Shown: positions 23,123 through 31,026 of the stretch, in pieces | Position numbering within the stretch: position 1 is the first letter of the stretch | Layout: the number at the start of each line of letters is the position of its first letter | Origin: Paragemmobacter ruber | Lineage (GTDB): Bacteria > Pseudomonadota > Alphaproteobacteria > Rhodobacterales > Rhodobacteraceae | DNA: 64,000 nt | Assembly: GCF_009908315.1 (NCBI RefSeq) | Contig: NZ_JAAATW010000002.1 | Location: 248,001-312,000 of the forward strand | Reading direction: 5' to 3' | The notes under the pieces: model-generated | What the model saw: only the letters and a program-made list of their open reading frames with translations | Told to the model about the DNA's origin: nothing | Databases searched by the model: none | Program-made: the position numbers and the translations under genes

Positions 23123-23971
23123 ATGCGCAACCTGCTTGATGACGACAAAGACCATGACCACGCCCATCCCGAAGGGTTGCGTGCCGATCTGCCGCGATTG
23201 CTGCTGGGGCGGCGGGCCGTCTTGGCGGGGGTCGTCGGGAGCGGGGCCGCGCTGGCGCTGATCGGGCCGCGCGTGCTGGCGCAGGGGGTGGTGACGGGCG
23301 CGGCTGCGGATGGCGCGGTCTGCGTGGCCCAACCGGCCGAGATGGCGGGGCCGTTTCCAGCCGATGGCACGAATGTACGCGCGGGGCAGGTGGTGAACAT
23401 CCTGACCGAGCGCGGGGTGATCCGCGAGGATATCCGCAGCTCGATCGGTGGATTGCGGCCGGTTGCGGCGGGGGTGCCGATGCGGCTGGACCTGCGGCTG
23501 GTGGATGTGCGCCGGGGCTGTGCGCCGCTGGAGGGGCATGCGGTCTATCTGTGGCAGTGTGATGCGGCGGGCGTCTATTCGATCTATGGCGCGGCCGACC
23601 GGACCTATCTGCGCGGGGTGGCCATCAGCGATTCCGGGGGGCGGGTGCGGATGCTGACCGTGGTGCCGGGCACTTATCCGGGGCGCTGGCCGCATCTGCA
23701 TTTCGAGGTTTTTGCCAGTGCCGCTGCGGCGGTGGATGGGGCGGCGGCGCTGTTGACGGGGCAGTTTGCGATGCCGGAAGAGGCCTGCCGCGTGGCCTAT
23801 CGTGCAGACCCGGCCTATGCGGCCAGCCGGGCGGCGCTGGATGGGGTGCGGCTTGACCGGGACGGCATCTTTCGCAACGGGACGGCGGCGGAGCGGGCGG
23901 CGCAAATGCTGCGCCTCACAGGGGATGCGTCGGGCTTTGTCGCCACGGGCGAGGTGGGGCTGGTGGTCTGA
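23123..23971 (+). CDS. Tat-exported intradiol ring-cleavage dioxygenase-like protein
   Basis: A 282-residue protein. Residues about 26-56 contain LGRRAVLAGVVGSGAALAL, a twin-arginine signal. The mature part has the beta-barrel of the protocatechuate/catechol intradiol dioxygenases with candidate iron ligands Tyr (GVYSIY), Tyr (GTYPGRW) and the HxH pair in WPHLHFEVF. GGAGGGACGG precedes the ATG at 23123; starts further upstream are possible. Export via Tat would mean the iron cofactor is inserted before transport. Similar exported members are common in proteobacteria and their substrates are mostly unknown. No other aromatic-degradation gene is adjacent. Confidence 0.8.
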   Translation: MRNLLDDDKDHDHAHPEGLRADLPRLLLGRRAVLAGVVGSGAALALIGPRVLAQGVVTGAAADGAVCVAQPAEMAGPFPADGTNVRAGQVVNILTERGVIREDIRSSIGGLRPVAAGVPMRLDLRLVDVRRGCAPLEGHAVYLWQCDAAGVYSIYGAADRTYLRGVAISDSGGRVRMLTVVPGTYPGRWPHLHFEVFASAAAAVDGAAALLTGQFAMPEEACRVAYRADPAYAASRAALDGVRLDRDGIFRNGTAAERAAQMLRLTGDASGFVATGEVGLVV

Positions 23972-24002
23972 TCCTTGCGGGGGGGGGGGCGAACCCGCGC
24001 CG

Positions 24003-24032
24003 CTTGGTGCGGCACGGAACCGCCCACCCTAC
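24003..24032. repeat. REP-like sequence in front of the VOC pseudogene
   Basis: GGTGCGGCACGGAACCGCCC followed by ACCCTACGGG; on the minus strand it reads CCCGTAGGGTGGGC, like the half-arm GTAGGATGGGC of the hairpins at 27018, 27237, 58610 and 58653. Probably a degenerate member or relative of that family. Confidence 0.4.
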
Positions 24033-24046
24033 GGGAAAGAGCGGGT

Positions 24047-24448
24047 TGGCGATAGCAGGTGTGGAAGAGGACTGGGCGGCGCTGGTGCCGGAACGGCTGG
24101 TGATCGATCTGGCACGTGTGCGGGCCTTCTGGTGCGACAATCGCGGCTTTGCCGTCCGCTGCGCGTGGCGGGAGGGATGGGTTTGTTTACCTGGAACTGA
24201 GTGGGGCGCAGGTGATGCCGGAGGAGATCGGGAAAGAGGCTGCGGTGACCGGGTCGATGGCGGCCCCGTTCGGACGCGGGATCAACGTGCAGATCGAGGT
24301 GGCGGCGGTGGTGCCGTTCCGGGCGCTGCAGGAGGCATGGTATCGCGAGGGCGAAGTCGAGCATGGGCAGGGCCGGCTTCTGGTGCAGGACCCGGACGGC
24401 TATCTGTTGCGCTGCGTCGAGGTGCTGGGGACGCGAGACGCGCGGTAG
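24047..24448 (+). pseudogene. Frameshifted VOC (glyoxalase/bleomycin-resistance-like) gene
   Basis: Two pieces in different frames make one protein of the VOC family. The first (about 24055-24165) reads EDWAALVPERLVIDLARVRAFW, the second (about 24170-24448) DGFVYLELSGAQVMPEEIG, GRGINVQIEVAAV and LLVQDPDGYLLRCVEVLG. The frame changes near 24165-24180. A stretch that normally separates the IEVA strand from the EAWYREGEVEHGQ strand is missing (about 20 residues), so there are at least two lesions, and there is no clear start codon. Intact relatives are about 120-130 residues long. Non-functional by appearance unless the base-level reading is in error. Confidence 0.75.
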
Positions 24449-24473
24449 GGCGGAATTGAGCCCGCTGCCCTGC

Positions 24474-25283
24474 TTACCCCTTCTCGGCGGAGCCGCCGAG
24501 ATTGTCCTGCTGCGGCATCCCCAGCACATGATAGCCGCCATCGACATGGACGACCTCGCCCGTGGTGAAGGCGCCGTATTCGGAGGCGAGCCAGACAGCG
24601 GTGCCGCCCACCGCCTCTAGCGTGGCGTTGGAGCGGAGGGGGGCGTTCGCCTCGGTATGTCGATAGGTCGCACGGGCGCCGCCGATGGCGGCCCCGGCCA
24701 GCGTTTTCATCGGGCCCGGCGAGACGGCGTTGACGCGGATCTTCTGGGGGCCGAGGTCATTGGCGAGATAGCGGACAGAGCTTTCCAGCGCGGCCTTGGC
24801 CACGCCCATCACGTTGTAATTGGGGGTGACGCGGTTCGACCCGCCATAGGTGAGGGTGATCAGCGTGCCGCCATCGGGCATCAGTTCCGCCGCGCGGCGC
24901 GAGACGTCGATGAAGCTGTAGCAGGAGATGGCAAGCGAGTTGGTGAAGTTGCCGCGCGTGGTGTTGATGAAGCGGCCTGTGAGTTCGTTCTTGTCGGAAT
25001 AGGCGATGGCGTGGACGAGGAAATCCATCGTCCCCCAACGGTCTTTCAGCGCGGCAAAGCAGGTGTCGAGCGAGGCGTCATCGGTCACATCGACATCGAC
25101 CATGAAATCCGATCCGACCGATGCGGCGAGCGGCTGAAGCCGTTTTCCGAACGCCTCACCCTGATAGGAGAAGGCAAGCTCTGCCCCTTCGGCGGCCATG
25201 GCGCGGGCGATGCCCCAGGCGATCGAGCGTTCATTGGCAACGCCCATGACGAGGCCGCGCTTGCCCTTCATCAGTTCTGCCAT
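24474..25283 (-). CDS. fabI: Enoyl-ACP reductase (NADH), FabI
   Basis: A 269-residue short-chain dehydrogenase-type enzyme that performs the last reduction in each fatty acid elongation cycle. It shows the FabI cofactor signature GKRGLVMGVANERSIAWGIA (not the usual GxxxGxG), the catalytic Tyr/Lys region TYGGSNRVTPNYNVMGVAKAAL (Y-x6-K) and NAVSPGPMKTLAGAAI. It is 41 bases downstream of fabB on the same strand. FabI is the target of triclosan-type inhibitors. Confidence 0.95.
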   Translation of the reverse strand: MAELMKGKRGLVMGVANERSIAWGIARAMAAEGAELAFSYQGEAFGKRLQPLAASVGSDFMVDVDVTDDASLDTCFAALKDRWGTMDFLVHAIAYSDKNELTGRFINTTRGNFTNSLAISCYSFIDVSRRAAELMPDGGTLITLTYGGSNRVTPNYNVMGVAKAALESSVRYLANDLGPQKIRVNAVSPGPMKTLAGAAIGGARATYRHTEANAPLRSNATLEAVGGTAVWLASEYGAFTTGEVVHVDGGYHVLGMPQQDNLGGSAEKG

Positions 25284-25324
25284 GTCCCTGTCCCCTTTTC
25301 CGACGCTGCCCGGTTCGCCCGTGG

Positions 25325-26554
25325 TCAGCCGAGATACTTGCTCATCACCAAGGTGGCGTTGGTGCCGCCGAAGCCGAAGCTGTTGGAGAGCACGGAATCG
25401 ATCGTCACGCCGTCGCGCATCGTGGTGACGATCTCAGACGGATCGAGCGCGGGGTCGAGGGTGGTGACGTTGGCCGAAGCCGCGATGAAATTGCCGTTCA
25501 TCATGAGGAGGGAATAGATCGCCTCATGCACGCCGGTTGCGCCGAGGCTGTGGCCGGTCAGCGATTTGGTCGAGGCGACGGGCGGCGTGGAGCCACGCCC
25601 GAAGACGCGGCGGATCGCCTCCATCTCGGTCACGTCACCGACGGGGGTGCTGGTGCCGTGGGAGTTGATGTAGTCGATGCGGCGGCCCTGCGGCAGGGTG
25701 GAGAGCGCGAGCCGCATGGAGCGTTCGCCGCCTTCGCCGGAGGGGGCGACCATATCATGGCCGTCGGAGGTGGCGCCGTAGCCGGTGACTTCGGCATAGA
25801 TCTTGGCGCCGCGGGCGAGGGCGTGGTTGAGTTCCTCCAGCACGACAACCCCGCCGCCACCGGCGATGACGAAGCCGTCGCGGGTGGCGTCGTAGGTGCG
25901 CGAGGCAGTTTCGGGGGCGTCGTTGTATTTGCTGCTCATGGCGCCCATGGCATCGAAGAGGCAGGACAGCGTCCAATCCAGTTCCTCGCCCCCGCCGGCG
26001 AAGACAATGTCCTGCTTGCCCCATTGGATGAGTTCCGCGCCATTGCCGATGCAATGGGCGGAGGTGGAGCAGGCGGAGGTGATGGAGTAGTTGACGCCCT
26101 TGATCTTGAAGGGCGTGGCAAGGCAGGCCGAAGTGGTCGATGACATGCCCTTGGTCACGCCGAAGGGGCCGATCCGTTTGGGGCTGCCGGTTTCGCGGAC
26201 GATGTTATGGGCCTTGAAGAAGCTTTTGGTCGAGGGGCCGCCGGAGCCCACGATGATGCCGGTGCGTTCGTTGGAGATGTCATGCGCCTCGAGGCCCGAA
26301 TCCTTGATCGCCTGATCCATGGCGATGAAGTTGTAGGCGGCGCCATCGCCCATGAAGCGCAGATCGCGCTTGTCGATATGGTCTTCCAGCACGATGTTGG
26401 GCTGGCCGTGGACCTGGGAGCGGAAGCCGCGTTCGGCATATTCGGGGGCGAAGACGATGCCGGACTTGCCGGCGCGGAGGGAGGCTTCCACCTCGGCGGC
26501 GGTATTGCCGATGGGCGAGACGATGCCGATCCCGGTGATGACGACGCGGCGCAT
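25325..26554 (-). CDS. fabB: Beta-ketoacyl-ACP synthase I, FabB
   Basis: A 409-residue condensing enzyme that starts [17 protein letters not shown]. The catalytic triad is visible: Cys in [14 protein letters not shown] (about 162), His in [11 protein letters not shown] and His in [10 protein letters not shown]. It elongates unsaturated and saturated acyl-ACPs and is required with FabA for unsaturated fatty acid synthesis. The ATG at 26554 is preceded by GGGAGGCCCC; the longer upstream frame is low-complexity. Downstream fabI is co-oriented. A divergent gene (GFA) starts 92 bases upstream, so fabB must have its own promoter here rather than being driven from fabA. Confidence 0.95.
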   Translation of the reverse strand: MRRVVITGIGIVSPIGNTAAEVEASLRAGKSGIVFAPEYAERGFRSQVHGQPNIVLEDHIDKRDLRFMGDGAAYNFIAMDQAIKDSGLEAHDISNERTGIIVGSGGPSTKSFFKAHNIVRETGSPKRIGPFGVTKGMSSTTSACLATPFKIKGVNYSITSACSTSAHCIGNGAELIQWGKQDIVFAGGGEELDWTLSCLFDAMGAMSSKYNDAPETASRTYDATRDGFVIAGGGGVVVLEELNHALARGAKIYAEVTGYGATSDGHDMVAPSGEGGERSMRLALSTLPQGRRIDYINSHGTSTPVGDVTEMEAIRRVFGRGSTPPVASTKSLTGHSLGATGVHEAIYSLLMMNGNFIAASANVTTLDPALDPSEIVTTMRDGVTIDSVLSNSFGFGGTNATLVMSKYLG

Positions 26555-26646
26555 GGGGCCTCCCGTATCCTTAGAGCTTTGGATTGTCCTTAAGGGACGG
26601 GGGGGAAAGGGGCAAGGGGATTGGGGTTTCGGACGTGGAGCTTGGG

Positions 26647-27021
26647 ATGGAGCGGGTGACAGGCGGCTGTCTGTGCGGGGCGGTGCGGGTGGTGGCGGAA
26701 GGGGCGCCGCTGCGGGTGGGGCTGTGCCACTGCATGGATTGCCGCAAGCACCATGGCGCGCTGTTCCATGCCAGCGCGATCTTCCCCGAGGGGCGGGTGA
26801 CGGTGACGGGTGAGGTGCGGGAGTGGCGGGGACGGTTCTTCTGCCCGGTTTGCGGATCATCCGTTCTCTCGCGCAGCCCGGGCGAGGTAGAGGTCCATCT
26901 GGGTGCGCTGGATGAGGTGGGCCGTTTCACGCCGACCTATGAGCTGTGGACGGTGCGGCGGGAAGGATGGCTGCCCGGCTTTTCAGGGATGGTGGGGTAT
27001 CCGGGGGATCGGGACGGGTAG
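26647..27021 (+). CDS. GFA family (glutathione-dependent formaldehyde-activating enzyme-like), zinc protein
   Basis: A 124-residue protein with the full CENP-V/GFA zinc pattern: GGCLCGAVR (CxC), [12 protein letters not shown] (CxxC) and [10 protein letters not shown] (CxxC). Family members are metal-binding and a few are linked to formaldehyde or S-glutathionyl chemistry; most have no proven activity. It begins MERVTGG at 26647. Its TAG stop lies in the first bases of a 28-bp hairpin repeat (27018-27045), and the last third of the gene plus that hairpin is duplicated just downstream. It sits, in the opposite direction, between fabA and fabB, which normally adjoin. Confidence 0.85.
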   Translation: MERVTGGCLCGAVRVVAEGAPLRVGLCHCMDCRKHHGALFHASAIFPEGRVTVTGEVREWRGRFFCPVCGSSVLSRSPGEVEVHLGALDEVGRFTPTYELWTVRREGWLPGFSGMVGYPGDRDG

Positions 27022-27045
27022 GATGGGCGCAGGCGCCCATCCTAC
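27018..27045. repeat. GTAGGATGGGC hairpin repeat, copy 1
   Basis: Perfect inverted repeat: 13-base arms GTAGGATGGGCGC / GCGCCCATCCTAC with a two-base loop. It contains the GFA stop codon. Three relatives lie at 27237, 58610 and 58653. In form it is REP-like. Confidence 0.9.
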
Positions 27046-27050
27046 GGAAG

Positions 27051-27275
27051 TGATCTGGCGGGGCCTGGTTTGCAGATTATCGGTTCTCTCGCGCAGCAGG
27101 GCCGAGGTGGGGGTCGATCTGGGTGTGCTGGATGAGGTGGCCCGTTTCATGCCGACCTAAGAGCTGTGGACGGTGCGGCGGGGACGGTGGCTGTCCGTTT
27201 TTCAGGTGTGGTGGGATGTCCGGGGGATTGGGCGGGGTAGGATGGGCGCTGGCGCCCATCCTACGGGGGTGATCT
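27051..27275 (+). pseudogene. Decayed tandem copy of the GFA gene 3' end plus hairpin
   Basis: The sequence realigns with 26825-27050 at an offset of 219-220 bases (TTCTCTCGCGCAG at 26864 and 27084). It encodes VLSRSRAEVGVDLGVLDEVARFMPT and then hits TAA where the gene has TAT (CCGACCTAAGAG against CCGACCTATGAG). About 14 bases are missing at its beginning, including one CxxC. Both units are followed by CTACGGRRGTGATCT, the probable junction. No start codon; not a gene. Confidence 0.8.
27237..27264. repeat. GTAGGATGGGC hairpin repeat, copy 2
   Basis: Identical 13-base arms to copy 1, loop TG instead of AG. It is part of the duplicated unit. Confidence 0.9.
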
Positions 27276-27300
27276 CCGTTGTGGCGTTTTGGCCGTGCGA

Positions 27301-27966
27301 TCAGCTCGCGTCACGGAGGAGCTTTTGCAGCTCTTCCGTCAGATCGGCCACGCGGGCGGCGCGGGTGGTGGTCTCATCGGCGATGCGGCCCACCTCGCCC
27401 GCGACGACGGCGAAGCCGGCCCCGGCCTGACCGGCGCGGGCCGCCTCGATCCGGGCATTGATCGCAAGGATGCGCAACTCGCGCAGCACGCTGAGGACGG
27501 GTTTGGTTTCCTGCATCAGGGTGCGGCAGTGGTTGGCGATCTGCTGGGTGCGCGTGCCACGGGCGGCTTCGTCCTGCTTGCGGGCTTCGTTGTCCAGCAC
27601 GATGCCTTCGAGGAATTCCAGATTGCCGAGACTGTCAAAGACGCCGCCGCCCACCTCATGCACCCAGCGGGTGGAACCGTCGGGCCGGACGAGGCGGTAA
27701 TCCACGGTCCAGTTCTCGCGCCGTTCAAGGGCGCCATCCACAGCGGCGAAGACGGCATCGGAATCGTCGGGGTGGCAGAGGCCGGAATAGGAGCGTTGGG
27801 GTTGTGTGAGGAAATCATCGGTCGGGTAGCCGGTCAGTTCGAGAACCGCGCCTTCCATCAGCAGCATGGAATAGTCGCGGTCATTGCGGCAGCGATAGAC
27901 GAAGCCGTTCGTGCGATGCACGATGCTGCCGATCACCGCGCGTCCATCAAAGATTGCGCCGTCCAT
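27301..27966 (-). CDS. Soluble PAS protein with a short methyl-accepting-type signalling helix
   Basis: A 221-residue protein without a membrane segment. Residues about 10-130 form a PAS fold (VLELTGYPTDDFL, WTVDYRLVRPDGSTRWVHEVGGGVFD, LEFLEGIVLDNEARK), residues about 135-221 a coiled-coil that carries the hairpin-tip sequence of chemoreceptors (INARIEAARAGQAGAGFAVVAGEVGRIADETTTRA). It may signal to a CheA-type kinase, or simply use the coiled coil for dimerisation. GGAGAAAGC precedes the ATG at 27966; an upstream frame extension was rejected. It lies in the same direction as fabA, 235 bases downstream of it. Confidence 0.8.
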   Translation of the reverse strand: MDGAIFDGRAVIGSIVHRTNGFVYRCRNDRDYSMLLMEGAVLELTGYPTDDFLTQPQRSYSGLCHPDDSDAVFAAVDGALERRENWTVDYRLVRPDGSTRWVHEVGGGVFDSLGNLEFLEGIVLDNEARKQDEAARGTRTQQIANHCRTLMQETKPVLSVLRELRILAINARIEAARAGQAGAGFAVVAGEVGRIADETTTRAARVADLTEELQKLLRDAS

Positions 27967-28201
27967 GCTTTCTCCATTCCGTTTCCTGCGAACGCCACGG
28001 GCCCGGCAGGGGCTGCCGACAGGGCGCATGTTGGAAGTGAACGGTTGGGAAAGTCTTAAGTTTACAGAGAGATCGCCCCTTGGGCCGGGGTTGCGAGGAA
28101 AAACCGAAAGCGGTGTTTTTGGCGCGCGCAGATCTGGGCTGGGGTGCGGCGCGTTGTCGGGGCTGGGGTGTTTCTGACGCGGGCGGGGGGCGGTCTTGCG
28201 C

Positions 28202-28711
28202 TCAGGCCTCGGAAAGGGCGACCTTCATGTCCTTGACGACATAGATCACCTCGCCATCCGCCTCGACGATGCCGTCGGCCACGCCCATGGTCAGGCGGCG
28301 GGTCTGGATGGCCTTGGTGAAATCGACCTTGTAGGTCAGCATCTTGCGGTCGGGGCGGACCATGCCTGTGAGTTTCACCTCGCCCACCCCCAGCGCATAG
28401 CCGCGCCCCTGCCAGCCACGCCAGCCCAGGTTGAAGCCGGTGAGTTGCCACAGGCCATCGAGGCCGAGGCAGCCGGGCATGATCGGGTTGCCGGGGAAGT
28501 GGCAGGAGAAGAACCACAGGTCGGGCGTGATGTCGAATTCGGCCACCACATGCCCCTTGCCATGCAGGCCGCCATCTTCCGAGATGTCGGTGATGCGGTC
28601 CATCATCAGCATGGGCGGTTCGGGAAGCTGGGCATTGCCGGGGCCAAACAACTCTCCCCGCGCGCATTTCAGAAGGGCGTCGCGGTCGAAGCGGGTCGGA
28701 TAGGCGGCCAT
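28202..28711 (-). CDS. fabA: 3-hydroxydecanoyl-ACP dehydratase/isomerase, FabA
   Basis: A 169-residue hot-dog-fold enzyme that dehydrates 3-hydroxydecanoyl-ACP and isomerises trans-2- to cis-3-decenoyl-ACP, the entry to unsaturated fatty acids. The catalytic His lies in [24 protein letters not shown], and the catalytic Asp region is included in the GLDGLWQL helix. It begins [22 protein letters not shown]. It is divergent from irr, as in other Rhodobacteraceae, but its usual downstream partners fabB and fabI are 1.6 kb away behind inserted genes. Confidence 0.95.
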   Translation of the reverse strand: MAAYPTRFDRDALLKCARGELFGPGNAQLPEPPMLMMDRITDISEDGGLHGKGHVVAEFDITPDLWFFSCHFPGNPIMPGCLGLDGLWQLTGFNLGWRGWQGRGYALGVGEVKLTGMVRPDRKMLTYKVDFTKAIQTRRLTMGVADGIVEADGEVIYVVKDMKVALSEA

Positions 28712-28813
28712 GCGCAGGGTTCCCCGTGTTCTTTTTCGGTTGCGGGGTTCCGTGTAGCACCGCCGTGGAAGCGGTGGCAAGGGTCGCGCCGGGGGGGCGA
28801 TGGGCGTTTTCGT

Positions 28814-28843
28814 TTGTAATTCCCCCGTGGCAGGCCTTATATA
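28814..28843 (+). promoter_or_regulatory. Candidate sigma-70 promoter of irr
   Basis: TTGTAA (28814-28819) and TTATAT (28837-28842) with a 17-base spacer, 37 bases before the irr ATG. Iron-control elements were looked for here but none could be assigned with confidence. Confidence 0.5.
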
Positions 28844-28878
28844 CCTGATCGAAAGCATGGGATTTGCAGGGATCGCGC

Positions 28879-29295
28879 ATGGTGCGGACGGCACAGGAGC
28901 GGGGGACGGAGTGGCTGGCGCGGGGCGGATTGCGCCCGACGCGGCAGCGGCTGGCCTTGGCCGCGCTTCTGGTGGGCGATGGCGAGGATCGGCATGTGAC
29001 GGCGGAAAGCCTGTTCGCGCTGGCCGATCAGGCGGGCGAGAAGGTGTCGCTGGCCACCGTCTACAATACCTTGCGCGCCTTCTGCGAAGCGGGGCTGATG
29101 AACGAGGTCGTGGTCGATGGCTCGAAGAGCTATTTCGACACCCGCATGGATGACCACCCGCATTTCTACTGGGAAGACACCGCCATGCTGAGCGATGCGC
29201 CCGCCGAGACGCTGCGGATCGAGGGTCTGCCCGAGGCGCCCGAGGGGATGCAGGTGGCGCGGGTGGATGTGGTGATCCGGCTGAAGCGGGCCTGA
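28879..29295 (+). CDS. irr: Iron response regulator Irr (Fur superfamily)
   Basis: A 138-residue Fur-family regulator. The winged helix covers about 15-80 ([41 protein letters not shown]), with the recognition helix sequence LATVYNTL. The dimer domain has [11 protein letters not shown]; the HPH is the HxH element that Irr proteins use for haem/metal, while the Cys pairs of Fur are absent. Irr represses or activates iron genes when haem is scarce. The ATG at 28879 is preceded by CAGGGATCGCGC; a TTG five codons upstream is less likely. A strong hairpin terminator follows. Confidence 0.9.
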   Translation: MVRTAQERGTEWLARGGLRPTRQRLALAALLVGDGEDRHVTAESLFALADQAGEKVSLATVYNTLRAFCEAGLMNEVVVDGSKSYFDTRMDDHPHFYWEDTAMLSDAPAETLRIEGLPEAPEGMQVARVDVVIRLKRA

Positions 29296-29332
29296 CAGGA
29301 TGCGGCGGGGTGAACCCCGCCTTAACAAGGCA

Positions 29333-29357
29333 AACGGCCCGCCAATGGCGGGCCGTT
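29333..29357. terminator. Bidirectional terminator-type hairpin between irr and the fasciclin gene
   Basis: Perfect 11-bp stem AACGGCCCGCC / GGCGGGCCGTT with an AAT loop, followed by TGTCGTG on the plus strand and by GTTTGCCTTGTT on the minus. A smaller GGCGGGG/CCCCGCC hairpin precedes it. Confidence 0.7.
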
Positions 29358-29385
29358 GTCGTGAGGGGCGGTGAGCTTCGGCCGA

Positions 29386-29937
29386 TTACTTCGGCACGAG
29401 GACCGCGTTGACGACATGGATCACGCCGTTCGACTGGTTCACATCGGCGATGGTGACCTGCGAGGCGTTGCCGCTTTCGTCGATCAGATAGAGGTTGCGG
29501 CCCTTGACCTGCGCCGACAGCGCGTCGCCCGACACCGTCTGCATGTGGTAGAAGCCATCGGCCGAGTTGCGGGCGCGGCGCATGATTTCCTCGCCCGACA
29601 GTTTGCCGGCGACGACATGGGCGGTCAGCACCTTGGTCAGCATCGCCTTGTTTTCCGGCATCAGCAGCGTGTCGACCGTGCCAGCGGGCAGGGCGGCGAA
29701 GGCATCGTTCACGGGGGCAAAGACGGTGAAGGGGCCGGGGGATTGCAGGGTTTCCACCAGACCGGCGGCCTGCACGGCGGCGACGAGGGTGGTGTGATCC
29801 TTGGAGTTCACGGCGTTTTCGACGATGTTCTTGTCGGCGAACATGGGTGCGCCGCCCACCATCGGGTTGTCCTGTGCCATGGCGGGCAGGGCGAGAAGGG
29901 TGGTCAGGGCAAGGGTGCGCAGGGTTGTCTTGAGCAT
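29386..29937 (-). CDS. Secreted fasciclin (FAS1) domain protein
   Basis: A 183-residue exported protein with a signal peptide ([22 protein letters not shown] region, residues 1-22). One FAS1 domain follows: [38 protein letters not shown] (H1 motif), the YH-equivalent [12 protein letters not shown] (H-box) and the H2 segment [16 protein letters not shown]1 proteins mediate adhesion or matrix binding. It is a single-gene unit, convergent with irr. ATG at 29937 preceded by GGAGGATACG. Confidence 0.92.
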   Translation of the reverse strand: MLKTTLRTLALTTLLALPAMAQDNPMVGGAPMFADKNIVENAVNSKDHTTLVAAVQAAGLVETLQSPGPFTVFAPVNDAFAALPAGTVDTLLMPENKAMLTKVLTAHVVAGKLSGEEIMRRARNSADGFYHMQTVSGDALSAQVKGRNLYLIDESGNASQVTIADVNQSNGVIHVVNAVLVPK

Positions 29938-30072
29938 CGTATCCTCCGTGTCAGGGCGGAACCGTTCCGCCTGTGACCGAAGGAACGCGGCGCGTTCAGA
30001 AAAGTTTCAGCCGCGCCCGAAAGGCCGGATCGCGCGTGCGGGCGCCCGGTCTGGCCGGGGATGGAGGGGGGT

Positions 30073-30101
30073 GCGGGGGGAGGGCGGTGCCCTCCCCCCG
30101 C
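30073..30101 (-). terminator. Hairpin at the end of the sugar operon
   Basis: Perfect 13-bp stem GCGGGGGGAGGGC / GCCCTCCCCCCGC with a GGT loop, four bases after the last gene's stop in the minus sense. No T-tract. Confidence 0.6.
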
Positions 30102-30105
30102 CTGC

Positions 30106-31026
30106 CTAGAAGTGGAAGGCGTCGGTCACATGGCGCTTGCCTAGCGTCAGGGCGTCGGCCACGTGGACCATGGGGGCGAGGTCCACCTCGGATTGCCCGG
30201 CGCGGACGAGGTCGGCCATGCGGGCGTAGAGTTTGGGGTATTCGCCCATGATCGTCTGTTCGCCTGCGACTTCGCGACTGGCCACCTCAAAGCGGTTGCC
30301 GCCGAAGCGCAGGGCGCAGGGGCCGTGATCGGTGTCGATCTCGATATCCCAGGTCTGGGGGCCTTCCTGCCGCCAGTCGAAATCGGCGGTGATGTTGCCG
30401 CTGAAGTGCAGGCGGGCGGCGATCGGCGTGTCGCGGTTGGCGGGGAATTCGAGGTCTGCCGCCGTGACATGGACGGGCGCGGGCAGGATTTCCGTCAGGA
30501 TCGACAGGGCGTTGATGCCGGGGTCGAAGACGCCCATCCCGCCCGGTTCGAACACCCAATCCTGACCGGGATGCCATTTGCGCACATCCTCGCGCCAGGT
30601 GATACGGGCGCGGGTGACGGTCTTGCCCTTGAGCCAGTCTTTCGCGGGGGCGACAGCCTCGGCCATGCGGGAATGCCATGTGGCATAAAGGCTGACGCCC
30701 TGTTCGGCGGCCAGGCGTTCGAGGGCGTGCACCTCGGCCAGCGTTTGCCCCGGGGGTTTTTCCAGCATGACATGGCGGCCAGCCTTCAGCGCCAGTTCCG
30801 CATAGGGGTAGCGGGGCTGGGGCGGCAGGCAGAGAGAGATAGTGCCGATGTCGGGCCGTTCGGCCAGCATCGTGGCGAAATCGGTATAGGCGGGGATGCC
30901 GTCCACGCTGCCCGACCGGCTGACCGTGGCCGACAATTCCCAATCGGGCGAGGCGGCAAGCGCCGGGACATGCTGATCGACGGCGATCTTGCCGATGCCC
31001 ACGAGCGCCAGTTTCATCTTCGCCAT
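30106..31026 (-). CDS. Gfo/Idh/MocA aldose 1-dehydrogenase (D-galactose/L-arabinose type)
   Basis: A 306-residue Rossmann enzyme. LALVGIGKIAVDQHVPALAA is the NAD(P) site, MLEKPPGQTLAEVHALE the EKP catalytic motif of the family. Similar proteins are D-galactose 1-dehydrogenase of rhizobia and L-arabinose 1-dehydrogenase of Azospirillum, which give the aldonolactone. Its start (ATG 31026-31024) shares a base with the dehydratase stop (TGATG). It is the last gene of the chvE-ggu operon and would catalyse the first oxidation after uptake. D-galactose, L-arabinose and D-fucose are all possible substrates. Confidence 0.85.
   Translation of the reverse strand: MAKMKLALVGIGKIAVDQHVPALAASPDWELSATVSRSGSVDGIPAYTDFATMLAERPDIGTISLCLPPQPRYPYAELALKAGRHVMLEKPPGQTLAEVHALERLAAEQGVSLYATWHSRMAEAVAPAKDWLKGKTVTRARITWREDVRKWHPGQDWVFEPGGMGVFDPGINALSILTEILPAPVHVTAADLEFPANRDTPIAARLHFSGNITADFDWRQEGPQTWDIEIDTDHGPCALRFGGNRFEVASREVAGEQTIMGEYPKLYARMADLVRAGQSEVDLAPMVHVADALTLGKRHVTDAFHF

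Noticed and set aside
22800-23261. Open frame starting in the tRNA upstream region
   Set aside because: It reads straight through tRNA-Gly, and its protein contains the translated tRNA (WCSGSASAFQADGAG); not a gene.
22928-24448. tRNA-Gly as a genomic island attachment site
   Set aside because: No integrase, no direct repeat of the tRNA 3' end, and ordinary genes on both sides.
24003-24459. VOC gene as an intact frame
   Set aside because: Each of the two overlapping frames carries only half the domain and the joint is a frameshift.
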